DNA of 64,000 nucleotides from AP-15 sp963772295 (GCA_963772295.1 CAVYWO010000012.1:620001-684000), one strand, 5' to 3'; counted from the stretch's first letter, positions 26,692 through 35,927 are shown. The notes: generated from the letters alone by a model not told the origin. A program made the numbers and translations.

Positions 26692-27372
26692 TGGAAGCTG
26701 ACGGTCTTGTTCACCTTTCCGCCAAATGTGAGCCCGTCGGCCGGCCTGGTCATGGCTGCCTCCGGCGATCTCATCGGCACGACCGGCTCTGGCCACGGAA
26801 CGGTGTTCGAGCTGCGGCACAGCAGCGGCAATCGTTGGCAAGAGCAAACGATTTATGCCTTTTGCCGGCAACCGCAATGCGCCGATGGAGCCAATCCCTT
26901 AGGCGGCCTGATCCTCGACGCGGAAGGCGATCTCTACGGCACGACGGAATACGGCGGTGATCAGTTTAACGACGGCACGGTATTCGAGTTGATCCCCCAC
27001 GCCGCCGGCCCATGGACCGAGAAAGTGCTGTATCGGTTCTGCGCACAGAATAATTGCACCGACGGCTATACCCCGCAGGCCGGTCTGGTGATGGACCGGG
27101 CCGGAAACCTGTACGGCACGACCTATTATGGCGGCACCGGCGGTGTCGCCGGGGTTGGCGCGGGGACGGTGTTCGAGCTGCAGCCCAACGGCACCGAGAC
27201 CTGCTCTACAGCTTCTGCTCACAGAAGAATTGCGCCGATGGTCGCAACCCGACGGCCGGTCTGATCATGGACCGGTCGAGTAGAACTCTACGGGACGACG
27301 AGCGCCGGCGGTACCCACTACAACCCGACCCCTGGCAACTACGCCGGCACGGTATTTGTGCTGACGCCATAG
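26692..27372 (+). pseudogene. GloVer tandem-repeat protein, 3' part
   Basis: Homology resumes with WKLTVLFTF and runs through at least four GloVer units (GDLYGTTEYGG, GNLYGTTYYGG and similar) to a natural end GTVFVLTP and TAG at 27370. Two single-base shifts, near 27200 and 27283, break the frame, so it has decayed since it was separated from its 5' part at 21627-22334. Together the halves would give a protein of about 450 residues. Confidence 0.85.
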
Positions 27373-27942
27373 GTTCGGAGGGCGCCCATAGCCGCCGGCA
27401 TCGCGGCGTCGTAACCGGCTCAGACTTGGCGGCAACCACGCCCTTGTCCGAGCCGCCGGCGAGGTACCGGGGCTCGCCGCCTTTCACGAACGCCAACAGA
27501 AATATAGAGTTGTGGTTTTCCGACGGCGGTCTCTCGTTGGTGCCGCGGGCCGATTGCCAAGCAGCGGCTCCCCCGCCACCCTCCGGGTCCGCTTTTGGCA
27601 ACTTCCGGACGGCGCGATGCGACGGGGGCTCCAGCCATCGGGCCTGTGCCCCGCCTCACGGCGCTTACACTCTTGCGGCGGTAGCCGTTGCCGTGACACC
27701 GATACGGTCTATCGTCCTGGGACGCTCTCGAATGACCTGGTTGCGCCGATTTCGGTCGTTGTAGTGCCGACGGGTCAACGGGTCAATTCGACCCACGAAC
27801 GAACCCGCTCTCGCGGGAGGGGAGCGCGTGTCGCGGTCCGCGCGTTTTCGATGGGATAGTGAGCGGTAAAGCGTGACGGGCGGGGCATCCGATCCCGAGC
27901 ATCGAAGGTCGAGCAACCTTCGGCTCGAGAGAGGAGACCCCG
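27373..27942. other. Intergenic, no recognisable gene; hairpin at 27896-27927
   Basis: No frame shows similarity to anything I recognise. The last part belongs to the right IS91-like element: a two-step hairpin (CGAGC at 27896-27900, CGAAGGT at 27903-27909, ACCTTCG at 27916-27922, GCTCG at 27923-27927) directly precedes the recombinase ribosome-binding site GAGGAG. Confidence 0.55.
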
Positions 27943-28851
27943 ATGACCTCCCATCCTTCCCAGCGGCCCGTCAGCGCACTGCGGGCACGCATGATCGAGG
28001 ACATGAGGGTGCGCGGCTTCGCCGAGAAGACGCGCAATGACTACGTTCGCCATGTGCGGGCGTTCGCGGCCTTCATCGGCCGGTCGCCCGACACCGCGAC
28101 GGCTGAGGATCTGCGCCGCTTCCAGCTGCACCAGACGCAGACCGGCATGCAACCGCCGAGCATCAACAGCGCGGTCGCGGCCCTGCGTTTCTTCTTCACC
28201 GTGACGCTCGACCGGCCGGACCTTGCGCGGCGGCTCACGATCGTGCGTGAACCGCGCCGGCTACCAGCCGTGCTGAGTGTCGAGGAGGTCACGCTGCTGC
28301 TTCAGGCGGCGCCGGGGCCGAAGTACAAGGCGGCGCTCGCCACCGCGTACGGCGCCGGACTGCGCGTCTCCGAAGTTGTCGCGCTCAAGGTCGGCGATAT
28401 CGATTCCGAGCGCATGCTGCTGCGGGTCGAGCAGGGCAAGGGCCGCAAGGACCGCAACGCCATGCTGTCGCCGCAGCTGCTGCAAGTGCTGCGGGCCTGG
28501 TGGTCGGACGGCCGGCGTCTGGGCGTTCTGCTGCCGCGCGGCTGGCTGTTCCCAGGCTGCAATCCGATCGAACCGCTCTCGACGCGCCAGCTCAACCGCG
28601 CCGTCCATGCCGCTGCCGAGGCCGCCGGGATCAAGAAGCGAGTGTCGCCGCACACGTTGCGGCACAGCTTCGCCACGCATCTACTGGAACAGGACACCGA
28701 CATCCGCGTCATCCAGGTGCTGCTCGGCCATGCCAAGCTCGACACCACGGCGCTTTACACGCGCGTCGCCAACACCACGATCCGCAACGTGACCAGCCCG
28801 CTCGATCGGCTCGCTCCGCTGCCTGTGGGGAGGCCGAGCCGCGGAGCCTAG
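27943..28851 (+). CDS. Tyrosine-type recombinase/integrase of IS91-like element
   Basis: 302 residues. A core-binding domain covers residues ~10-100, and the catalytic set is complete: Arg 141 (GAGLRVSEV), His 237 and Arg 240 (HTLRHSFATH), His 263 (LLGH) and nucleophile Tyr 272 (ALYTR). It would cut and rejoin DNA through a 3'-phosphotyrosine. The stop is 9 bases before the transposase start, so the two are co-translated. The start has GAGGAG upstream. It is intact, unlike the paralogue at 25698-26566. Confidence 0.92.
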   Translation: MTSHPSQRPVSALRARMIEDMRVRGFAEKTRNDYVRHVRAFAAFIGRSPDTATAEDLRRFQLHQTQTGMQPPSINSAVAALRFFFTVTLDRPDLARRLTIVREPRRLPAVLSVEEVTLLLQAAPGPKYKAALATAYGAGLRVSEVVALKVGDIDSERMLLRVEQGKGRKDRNAMLSPQLLQVLRAWWSDGRRLGVLLPRGWLFPGCNPIEPLSTRQLNRAVHAAAEAAGIKKRVSPHTLRHSFATHLLEQDTDIRVIQVLLGHAKLDTTALYTRVANTTIRNVTSPLDRLAPLPVGRPSRGA

Positions 28852-28860
28852 CCCGGGGCG

Positions 28861-30084
28861 GTGAGCCGCCCGAGGCTGGAGGTCGCCGACGTCTTCCATC
28901 GCCATGGCGCCACCTGGCGCGAGGCCAACGCCGGGCATGTGAGCCTGGGCCAACTACAGGTGATGTCGGCCATCGAGCAGTGCCGCTCGGCTGCGCTCGG
29001 CGGGCATGTCGAGCGCTGCGAGGATTGCGGCCACAGCCGGATCGCTTACAACTCGTGCCGCAACCGCCATTGTCCCAAGTGCCAGGGCGCGGCGGCGAAG
29101 GACTGGCTCGCTGCCCGCGAGGCCGACCTGCTGCCGATCGGCTACTTCCATTTGGTCTTCACGCTGCCTGCCGAGATTGCCCCGATGGCCTACCAGAACA
29201 AGGCAGTGGTTTACGACCTGCTGTTCCGCGCCGCGTCCGAGACGCTGCTCACCATCGCAGCCGATCCAAAGCATCTCGGCGCCCGCATCGGCATCACCGC
29301 CGTGCTCCACACTTGGGGCTCGGCGATGACCCACCATCCGCATCTCCACATGATCGTGCCGGGCGGCGGGATATCACTCGATGGTACGCACTGGGTGCGC
29401 TGCAGACCCGGCTTCCTCTTACCGGTGCGCGTGTTATCCCGCCTGTTCCGGCGGCTCTTCCTGACGCGCCTCGCCGACGCGCACGCGGCGGGCCGGCTGG
29501 TGTTCTTCGGCGAGCTCGAAGGCCTGCGTGGCCGCGAGGCCTTCGCCGCGCACCTTGCACCACTCAAGAAGAAGAAATGGTTCGTCTATGCCAAGTCGCC
29601 CTTCGCCGGGCCCGAAGCGGTGCTCGCCTATCTCGCCCGCTACACCCATCGCGTCGCCATCTCGAACAGCCGCCTCATCGCTCTCGACGAGCGCGGCGTG
29701 ACCTTCCGCTACAAGGACTACCGCCGCGACGGCCGGCAGCGGTTTCGCACGATGACGCTCGCGCCCGACGAGTTCATCAGGCGCTTCCTGCTCCACGTCC
29801 TACCCAAAGGCTTCCACCGCATCCGCCACTACGGGCTGCTCGCCAGCGCCGGATGCAAAGCCAATATTGCGCGCGCCCGAGAACTGATCGCCGGGCCCGT
29901 GCCAGTGACGGATCCGCCGGCAGCGCAAGACGACCCGGACCCGGCAGCCGACGTTACGGCAGACCATCGCCCGCCATGCCCTTGTTGCGGCGGCCGCATG
30001 ATCATCGTCGAGACCTTCGAGCGCGGCGGCGCGCCGCGCGGCCCGCCATCACCCCAAGCCGGCGTCAGGACCGCCATGCCATGA
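28861..30084 (+). CDS. IS91-type transposase with N-terminal zinc ribbon
   Basis: 407 residues starting with GTG. The zinc-binding domain has Cys 53, 56, 66, 71 and 74 (CEDCGHSRIAYNSC and RNRHCPKC). The catalytic domain has the HUH-like HHPHLH at 158-163 and YTHRVAISNSRL further on. A second CxxC (PCPCCGGRM) is near the C-terminus. IS91-type enzymes use a rolling-circle-like mechanism, with termini marked by a hairpin rather than long inverted repeats; the hairpin at 30367 fits this. Confidence 0.9.
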   Translation: MSRPRLEVADVFHRHGATWREANAGHVSLGQLQVMSAIEQCRSAALGGHVERCEDCGHSRIAYNSCRNRHCPKCQGAAAKDWLAAREADLLPIGYFHLVFTLPAEIAPMAYQNKAVVYDLLFRAASETLLTIAADPKHLGARIGITAVLHTWGSAMTHHPHLHMIVPGGGISLDGTHWVRCRPGFLLPVRVLSRLFRRLFLTRLADAHAAGRLVFFGELEGLRGREAFAAHLAPLKKKKWFVYAKSPFAGPEAVLAYLARYTHRVAISNSRLIALDERGVTFRYKDYRRDGRQRFRTMTLAPDEFIRRFLLHVLPKGFHRIRHYGLLASAGCKANIARARELIAGPVPVTDPPAAQDDPDPAADVTADHRPPCPCCGGRMIIVETFERGGAPRGPPSPQAGVRTAMP

Positions 30085-30366
30085 CGCCTGTCATTGCCTC
30101 ATCGCACTACGCGCCTGCCGGGGAACCTTGCTTCCGCCGTTGCATCCGTCTCGCCTCGGCGCCTCCGAAAGTCCGCACTACGCCGTCGATCCCGCCAAAA
30201 TCGCCCCGTCGACCGCCGCCGCCGCAACAAACTCCCGACCCGGATCCTCGGCCACCCACCGCCGACCGCGGCCAGCAGATCACCTACCCAACCCGCCGCC
30301 ACACCAAATCCCCATAGACGGCAGACCGCACCGCCCAGCCCCCCGCGGGTTCTTTCCCTGGGAGGC

Positions 30367-30422
30367 TTTCGGACGCCGGCCCTCAGAACGGCTGCATGGT
30401 TACGCCAGGCCGGCATCCGAAA
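30367..30422. repeat. Terminal hairpin of the right IS91-like element
   Basis: 15-bp arms with one mismatch (TTTCGGACGCCGGCC, 30367-30381; GGCCGGCATCCGAAA, 30408-30422), loop 26 bases, 280 bases after the transposase stop. It shares its first 11 bases and its placement with the hairpin at 22337-22395. The rest of 30085-30505 shows no gene. Confidence 0.8.
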
Positions 30423-30505
30423 CCCTTCACCTTAGCAGACGCGCGTCCAACACTCTGGCCGAGATGAGTATGGTCAAGCGCCGCCCTGAGCCCGAAGTGC
30501 ATACG

Positions 30506-31732
30506 CTACTCTTTGTGCTCTCCGTGTTGGCCATGAGGCGCGGCAGCGGTTCTGCCGGCCAAGAGCCGGTCTCCGAGGCGTACGAGGAACGGCGCTGCCA
30601 GCATTGAGATCGCGATCACGACGCTCGCCAGGGTTGTTCGTTCAGCGGTAAATAGCCCTCCTGCCTGCGCTGTGCCGAACAGGACGAAGCCGAATTCGCC
30701 GCACTGTGCCAGAGCGAGTGATAGACGCAGCGCATCCCCCTTGTCGACGCGCAGGACCAGCGCCAGGCCGAAGACAACAATGAATTTCATCAGCAGGATC
30801 GCTGCGACATTGAACAGAAGTGGCGCCCAGGTCTGGCTGACAATCTGCAAATCCACCGACAGCCCAACGCTGAGGAAGAACAATGCGAGAAGCGTGTCCT
30901 GTACCGGGTCAACGATAGCAGCTATTCGGTGGCTGAACGACGACATCGACAACATCGTGCCGAGGAGGAACGTGCCGAGTGCCATCGACAATCCCACACT
31001 CTCGGACGCGAGTGCAGCGGCAAGAACCCCTAAGAGGCTGATGCAAGTGAAGGCTGGCCCGTTCTTCTGCTTCTCAGCGATGGCGAGGATGCGCGGCAGC
31101 ACATACCGTCCGCCGACGATAATCCCGACTACCGCAACTGCGGCCCATGCAACCGCCCAAAGCCATGGCCCGCCGGCAGAACCGGCACCTTTCCGCTCGG
31201 CCATGAATGAGACCAGCAACAACAACGGCACGATGGCGAGGTCTTGAGCCAAGAGGATTGCAAACGCCTTGCTACCCCAGGTCGAGTGCAGTTCATCACG
31301 CTCCTTGAGCAGCTGGATCACGACCACTGTTGAGGACTGAGCAAAGCCAAGGCCGAGCACCAAGCTTGCCTCCCACTCCGCGAACCCCCACCAGACGTAT
31401 AGGCCGATCAGCAGGGCGCTGAGGATGATTTGGGGTACGCCAAACGCGAGCACGTCGCGGCCGAGACGGCGGAGTTGGTCCAGCTGGATTTCCAGTCCGA
31501 TCAAAAAAAGCAACAGAACGACGCCGATCTCGGCGAATTCGTGCACCGCCAGGATCGTTTGAGTAGGTATATCTCGTACCTGCCCAATGACGATACCGGC
31601 CATCAGGAAGGCAACGATCGAGCCAACTCCAAGCCGGCCGAAGACAAGTAGACAAAGCGATATCAGGCCGAGGAGGCCAATCGCCGCCGCCAAGAACGCG
31701 GTAACCTCGAAATGGGGCATACGCAACTCCAT
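30506..31732 (-). CDS. CPA2-family cation:proton antiporter (KefB-like)
   Basis: 408 residues with about 12 membrane segments. FAEIGVVLLLFLIGLEIQL and the ASSTVV-like segment FAQSSTVVVIQLL are characteristic of the Na_H_Exchanger domain of KefB/KefC and related CPA2 proteins, as is LALAQCGEFGFVLFG. It would exchange K+ or Na+ for H+ at the inner membrane. The usual C-terminal TrkA-N domain is absent, so this is the short form without nucleotide gating. It is a single-gene unit. Confidence 0.88.
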   Translation of the reverse strand: MELRMPHFEVTAFLAAAIGLLGLISLCLLVFGRLGVGSIVAFLMAGIVIGQVRDIPTQTILAVHEFAEIGVVLLLFLIGLEIQLDQLRRLGRDVLAFGVPQIILSALLIGLYVWWGFAEWEASLVLGLGFAQSSTVVVIQLLKERDELHSTWGSKAFAILLAQDLAIVPLLLLVSFMAERKGAGSAGGPWLWAVAWAAVAVVGIIVGGRYVLPRILAIAEKQKNGPAFTCISLLGVLAAALASESVGLSMALGTFLLGTMLSMSSFSHRIAAIVDPVQDTLLALFFLSVGLSVDLQIVSQTWAPLLFNVAAILLMKFIVVFGLALVLRVDKGDALRLSLALAQCGEFGFVLFGTAQAGGLFTAERTTLASVVIAISMLAAPFLVRLGDRLLAGRTAAAPHGQHGEHKE

Positions 31733-32045
31733 CTGATATCATCTCTGAAGACTTTGATGGCAAACCAATTTCTGGTCTACCAACTTGATTAGCGTCGCGC
31801 TCGGATCGCCGGCGCCGCACTTGACGATTACGACAAGTCATCGTTCAAGTTCAAAGGCATGATCGGGTAGTGGGTCAGCCGGATGCAACCAGAGCCTGCG
31901 CGTTACCGCGGCGATGGCGGCGGGCGTGACGGACAAACTGTGTCGTTGACCGACATGGCGCAGGTAATCGAGGATTGGGAAGGTGGCGAGTGGGCCGGCG
32001 AAGATCACCGGGGCAATGCTGGTAGGGTAAAAGGGGAGACGACTT
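31733..32045. other. Intergenic, 313 bases, no clear gene
   Basis: Holds the upstream regions of the antiporter (minus) and the small secreted protein (plus). Short open frames exist on both strands, but none shows recognisable similarity or a good start. Confidence 0.4.
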
Positions 32046-32207
32046 ATGTGGGTTCTCGTGGTCCTCGCGGTAAACGCACACATGGCATTTTCCATCCCCG
32101 GCTACTCAAGCGAACAGACGTGTTCTGCCAAGGGGAAGGAAATCATAGCGATCATGCCTCGCAAGAAGGGCGGAAACTGGGTCTACCACTGCGTAATGCC
32201 GGAATGA
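32046..32207 (+). CDS. Small secreted hypothetical protein (53 aa)
   Basis: 53 residues. MWVLVVLAVNAHMAFSIPGY reads as a signal peptide, and the mature part has two cysteines (Cys 26 and Cys 49), ending WVYHCVMPE. Small proteins of the form signal - SEQTCSAKG - YxCV are common in alphaproteobacteria and have no known function. The start has AAGGGGAG seven bases upstream, which is why I count it as real. It probably forms one disulfide in the periplasm. It is flanked by debris on the right. Confidence 0.55.
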   Translation: MWVLVVLAVNAHMAFSIPGYSSEQTCSAKGKEIIAIMPRKKGGNWVYHCVMPE

Positions 32208-32439
32208 TGTAAGCGCCGGAGCGAAAATTCCTCACTGGAGCGGCCGCGCAGACGGAGGCGTCCGCGCTGCTTGGACAGTTGGTCGTTCGAGTTAATGACC
32301 GGTTTCGGCGCGACCTCGCCGTTGGTTGACGGTTGCGGCGAAGGCCCGCTGTCCACCCAACCCGGCCGTTCGACGGCGTGGTCTCGAATGACCCATTAGG
32401 GGCAATCCTTGCCATTCGATCGTGCCGCTTCTTCATTTC

Positions 32440-32695
32440 TTCGCGGCCGGCACAAGGGCCGGCGCTCGGCAGGCGCGACCCCTGTGCGGTCGTAAAGCGT
32501 GGTGGCGTCAGCGCCTTGATATATGCGGCGATGTGGAACGGCTCGATGTCCGGAAGCTTGCCGATGTCGTGCTCGTCGAGCCAGGCGCCTCGACGCGCAT
32601 GGCGGCGACGGTGCCGATGCGCGCGGAGACCATGAGGCCGAGCAGCGCGCAGTCCCGCAGACGCACGAGCCGCCGCGCGTCCGCTTCCGAGCCCG
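32440..32695 (-). pseudogene. Tyrosine-integrase fragments in scrambled order
   Basis: On the minus strand three pieces follow one another. The first is the start of a catalytic domain (LRDCALLGLMV, then GTVAAMRVE). Next is a core-binding piece (WLDEHDIGKLPDIEPFHIAA), which belongs before it. The last is a tail piece in another frame (ATTLYDRTGV) with the nucleophilic Tyr. Each matches phage-type integrases, but the order is wrong and frames differ, so this is rearranged debris. Confidence 0.5.
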
Positions 32696-32723
32696 CCGGC
32701 CCCGCCGCATCGGGGCTTGCCGG

Positions 32724-33874
32724 TCACTGTTTGCGCGCTGCCGCGTGCTCGGCCTTCGACAGGGTCAGCTTTTCGGGATGGACGATGGTCTTGTTCGCGG
32801 CCGCGCGGGCGGTGCCGAGAGAGGGGTATTCGGTGTCGACGCCGTCGCGTTGCAGGACATAGGTGGCGGACGTCGACCGGCCGCTCTTCTGGTCGGCGAC
32901 CGAGCGCTTGACGATCGTCCAATGAATGCGCCGGCCGGGTGTATCCTCGCCGTCCCCGGCCAGGTCGTCGAAGCCGCGATCGACAACCGAACTCGAGCGA
33001 CATAGAGCTTTTGTTCCGGGCGCTGCGGCGCCGCCTCGCGGCCGCGCCCGTCCCGTGGTCCGCCGGATCGGCCGGAGCCGCGGACCCGGGAGCCCCGGTC
33101 GCCGCGGTTGTCGTCGCGCGGCCCGGCGCGCGCCGCCCGCTCGCCGTCGTTGCCCCGGCGCCGGCGGCGATCGGGAGAAGGTGCGGCCGGCGGCGGTCCG
33201 GCGGCGTCGCCGCGAACCGGCCGCCGCGGTCCAGGGTTCCGCGGCGCTGCCGCGGGGCCCGGTGTCGGGCCGCTCTCGGCCGCACCGGATGGCGCTCTGC
33301 GCAAGCGCGGGCGACGGCGCAGGTAGCCGCGGGCCGGCGGCCTCCTTCCCTCCGGGGCCATGGCATCGGCGCGGCCCGGCCGCAAGACCGGCGGTTGCTC
33401 CGCGGCTGGCGGTGCGGTGGCGGGCGACCGCGGCGGCTGCCGGCGCCGGCGCCGGGCCGGCAGCGACAAGGTGCCGGGGCTGGCGGCCGCCGGCGGCGCG
33501 GGACCGGCGGGCAGCGGCTCGGGGGTATCGGCGGGGTGCTCGTTGCTGCCTTCGCCGGCCGGCATGGCCGGTTCGGCGCCCGCCGCTGCCGCTGTCCGAC
33601 CCTCCTTGTCGGCCGCGCGGCGGGCCCATCGCCGCCGGCGCGGTCGCCGCTCGGGATCGCGCGGCGGCGCCTCCGTCGCACCCGGGCCGTTCGCGGCCGA
33701 AGCGCCGGCCGCCATCTCGCGCGGCAGTCGCCGCCGCCGCCGGCGCCGGCGGATGCGCGGCGGCGGCAAGGCTTCATCGGCCGGCCGTGATGGCGCGCCC
33801 TCCGCCTCGGGCAGCGGAACCGATGGGTCGGGGACGGGCGGCTCGCCTGCTGGATTTTCGGAAGACGGCGGCAC
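32724..33874 (-). pseudogene. Arg/Pro/Ala-rich conserved protein with frameshift
   Basis: The GTG start at 33874 has AAGGA upstream. The first ~280 residues are extremely rich in R, P, A and G with long Arg runs, likely disordered and nucleic-acid-binding. The C-terminal ~80 residues are well ordered (IHWTIVKRSVADQKSGRSTS, then YVLQRDGVDTEYPSLG and VHPEKLTLSKAEHAA) and look like a conserved alphaproteobacterial family of unknown function. The two parts lie in different frames, joined near 33005 after EQKLY, so a single-base error or mutation separates them. If it is a sequencing error, the gene is intact and about 380 residues. Confidence 0.65.
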
Positions 33875-34211
33875 GTGGTGTTTCCTTGAACGGCCGAGCC
33901 TAGCACGCCCGCCGGACGATCGAGCAACGATCTCGGCAGCGCCATGTGTCAGCCCGGGATCAGGACTGCTTTACCCGGCGTTGACACTCGCGGCATCGCG
34001 TAGGACGGTGATGGGCAAAATAAAAGACCGCGGATGCGGGTCGAGGGTCGAGCGGGGGCCCGGCGCAGCGTTCATCCCCATCTCGCTGCGCCGTCGGGTC
34101 GCCGACTCGGGCACGGGGGCTCTCGAGGACGCCGGCGGTGCGCTGCGGTCGAGCGCGCACCGGTGGCAAGGAACCTCGCCGATCGAACGAGTGAAACAAG
34201 GAGAGTTCGCG
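33875..34211. other. Intergenic with upstream region of the 34212 gene
   Basis: Divergent gap. The plus-strand frame is open through it but shows no family similarity, so I place the next start at 34212. A promoter is expected here but not obvious. Confidence 0.35.
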
Positions 34212-35699
34212 ATGCCGGTGCCGAAACGCATTCGATATTCAGACGCCATCGAACCGTTGGTCCAGTTCATCGAGGAAACGCCCCCCGCTGAGATTATGGA
34301 CCGTACCCTCGACAAGCTGCGCGCCGGGACACCGACACAGACGATGCTGACCGCCTCGGCCCTGGCGGTAGCGCGTTCCAGCGAAATGCCGCCCGGTCAT
34401 CACGGCGGCCCGCTGCACCCGCTGGCGGGCCTCTACGCGGTGTCGAACACGATCGAGCGCCTGGAGGGCGAGCAGCGTTTTGTTCCGGTCCTGCAGCACG
34501 TGGCGCTGACCAACAAGCACATCCACCATCCGGCGATGGGGCCGTACAGCCTCTTGGAATTCGAGCCGGTGGATGCCGGCGGGGTCGAAGCGACCAAGGC
34601 GGCGTTTCTGGCCGCGGTGGGTCGCGGCGAGTGGAACATGGCCGATCACCTTTACCTGTGGCTGTGGGATCATGCTCCCCGGATCGAGGCCTTCGATCTC
34701 TTGATGAGCGTGGCCATCCCCAAAAATTTTCACGATGACCATTACTTCATGTTCCCCGGCACCGTGTGGCGCGCCTTCGACGCCGGCGTTCTCGACCCGG
34801 CGGACCTGCCGGCGCTGATGCGGCCGGTGGTGCGCTTTGTGACCCGCAACCCGGTCGCCCCGCCGAACCCGATCGCCTCGCCGCTGCCGGCGATCGAAGC
34901 GCTGATCGCCGAGCACCGGTTGCTGGACCGGATCCTGCGCCAGCGCACCGGCGCGGACGAAACGGCCGCGATCGGCGAGTTCGGAGAGGCCATCGGGGCG
35001 GTTGACGTCTTTGCCGATATTCCGGTGCTGATTGCCAAGGCCCTGGCCGCGGGGCTGTCGCTGGAGGGTGCCGGCGAAGCCTTGTCGATCGGGGCTGCCG
35101 GTCTCTTTCTGCGCTCGCTCGGCGGCAATCCGATGGATGTCCACCTGCATACAAGCGTCAATCTGCGGCGGTACCTGCTGCGGCTCAACGGGCTGAGCCT
35201 GCGCAACAAGCTGTTGCTGCTGTTGACTTGGCAGTCGGGTCCGGAGATCCGCTCGACCGAGACGCGCATCGAGCCCTACCCGCAGCCCGATTTGGCGGCA
35301 GTCGCCGCGCTGCCGCCGCGGACGCAGCAGGCATTGCTGGACGCGATCGCCAAGAGCATTTACGAGCAGCCGCCGACCGACTGGTCCAAGGTGACCAATC
35401 TCGGGCTGATGCGGGCGGTGCCGGAGGTCAAGGAGACGGTGAACCTGGCCCAGCAATACGTGCAGTGCGGGTACGACCCGCGGGCGTTGATCGCATGTCT
35501 GGCAGAAATCGTCTGCCACGACAACTTCACCGAGATGCACGCCTTCAAGCACCACCAGGCAATAGTCGAAGAGTTTTTCGCCACGCGCGAGCCCTGGCGT
35601 TCGATGCATCTCGTCGTCGGCGCCCAAGCCGCCGCGATTTCCTTCGGCAAGAATATGGCGGTCTATGAGGAGGCCCTCGAACTGCTGCACGCGGCGTAG
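34212..35699 (+). CDS. Conserved protein of unknown function upstream of urtA
   Basis: 495 residues, start ATG 34212 with AAGGAGAG seven bases upstream. I do not recognise the family. It has no signal peptide and is mostly helical. Notable His clusters are PPGHHGGPLHP (about residue 60), NKHIHHPAMG (about residue 100), and single sites in DVHLHTSVN and EMHAFKHHQAI near the end; several could bind a metal. The N-terminal half (LAGLYAVSNTIERL) and C-terminal half both have helical segments with Arg-Tyr/Leu pairs, suggesting an internal repeat. It lies 228 bases upstream of urtA on the same strand, so a link with urea uptake is possible but unproved. Confidence 0.75.
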   Translation: MPVPKRIRYSDAIEPLVQFIEETPPAEIMDRTLDKLRAGTPTQTMLTASALAVARSSEMPPGHHGGPLHPLAGLYAVSNTIERLEGEQRFVPVLQHVALTNKHIHHPAMGPYSLLEFEPVDAGGVEATKAAFLAAVGRGEWNMADHLYLWLWDHAPRIEAFDLLMSVAIPKNFHDDHYFMFPGTVWRAFDAGVLDPADLPALMRPVVRFVTRNPVAPPNPIASPLPAIEALIAEHRLLDRILRQRTGADETAAIGEFGEAIGAVDVFADIPVLIAKALAAGLSLEGAGEALSIGAAGLFLRSLGGNPMDVHLHTSVNLRRYLLRLNGLSLRNKLLLLLTWQSGPEIRSTETRIEPYPQPDLAAVAALPPRTQQALLDAIAKSIYEQPPTDWSKVTNLGLMRAVPEVKETVNLAQQYVQCGYDPRALIACLAEIVCHDNFTEMHAFKHHQAIVEEFFATREPWRSMHLVVGAQAAAISFGKNMAVYEEALELLHAA

Positions 35700-35927
35700 C
35701 GCCCGATAAGCGCCCGCCCGCTCGCGACGAGACCGGCGGCAATCTCTAGCAGCCGCCGCCCCTGCCGACCCGCGCCGTCGGGTCGGCAAGGGCGGCGGCA
35801 TTTGCCTATATTCGAGGCACCCGATCGCTTCGACCGGCTCCCGTTTCCGCCGCCCGAAGGTTGGCCTCGATTTTGCTCCCCGAACGGCAAGGCCGCGTGG
35901 CCCGTGGCAGCGTTCAGGGAGGCAAGC

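Larger units (their letters stand above)
27890..30430 (+). mobile_element. Intact IS91-like element with tyrosine recombinase
   Basis: It contains a recombinase (27943-28851), a transposase (28861-30084) and a terminal hairpin (30367-30422), all in order and without frame breaks. It lies in opposite orientation to the decayed relative at 22335-26640. Limits are approximate, set by the two hairpins. It may be still mobile. Confidence 0.75.

Noticed and set aside
27054..27764. A 236-codon frame through the end of the second half of the first GloVer gene
   Set aside because: Only a short stretch matches GloVer repeats (because of a frameshift); the remainder is Arg/Ser-rich non-coding sequence.
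33360..34211. Upstream extension of the 34212 gene to a 779-codon frame
   Set aside because: The extra part overlaps the Arg-rich gene on the other strand, has no protein-like features, and ATG 34212 has a strong ribosome-binding site.
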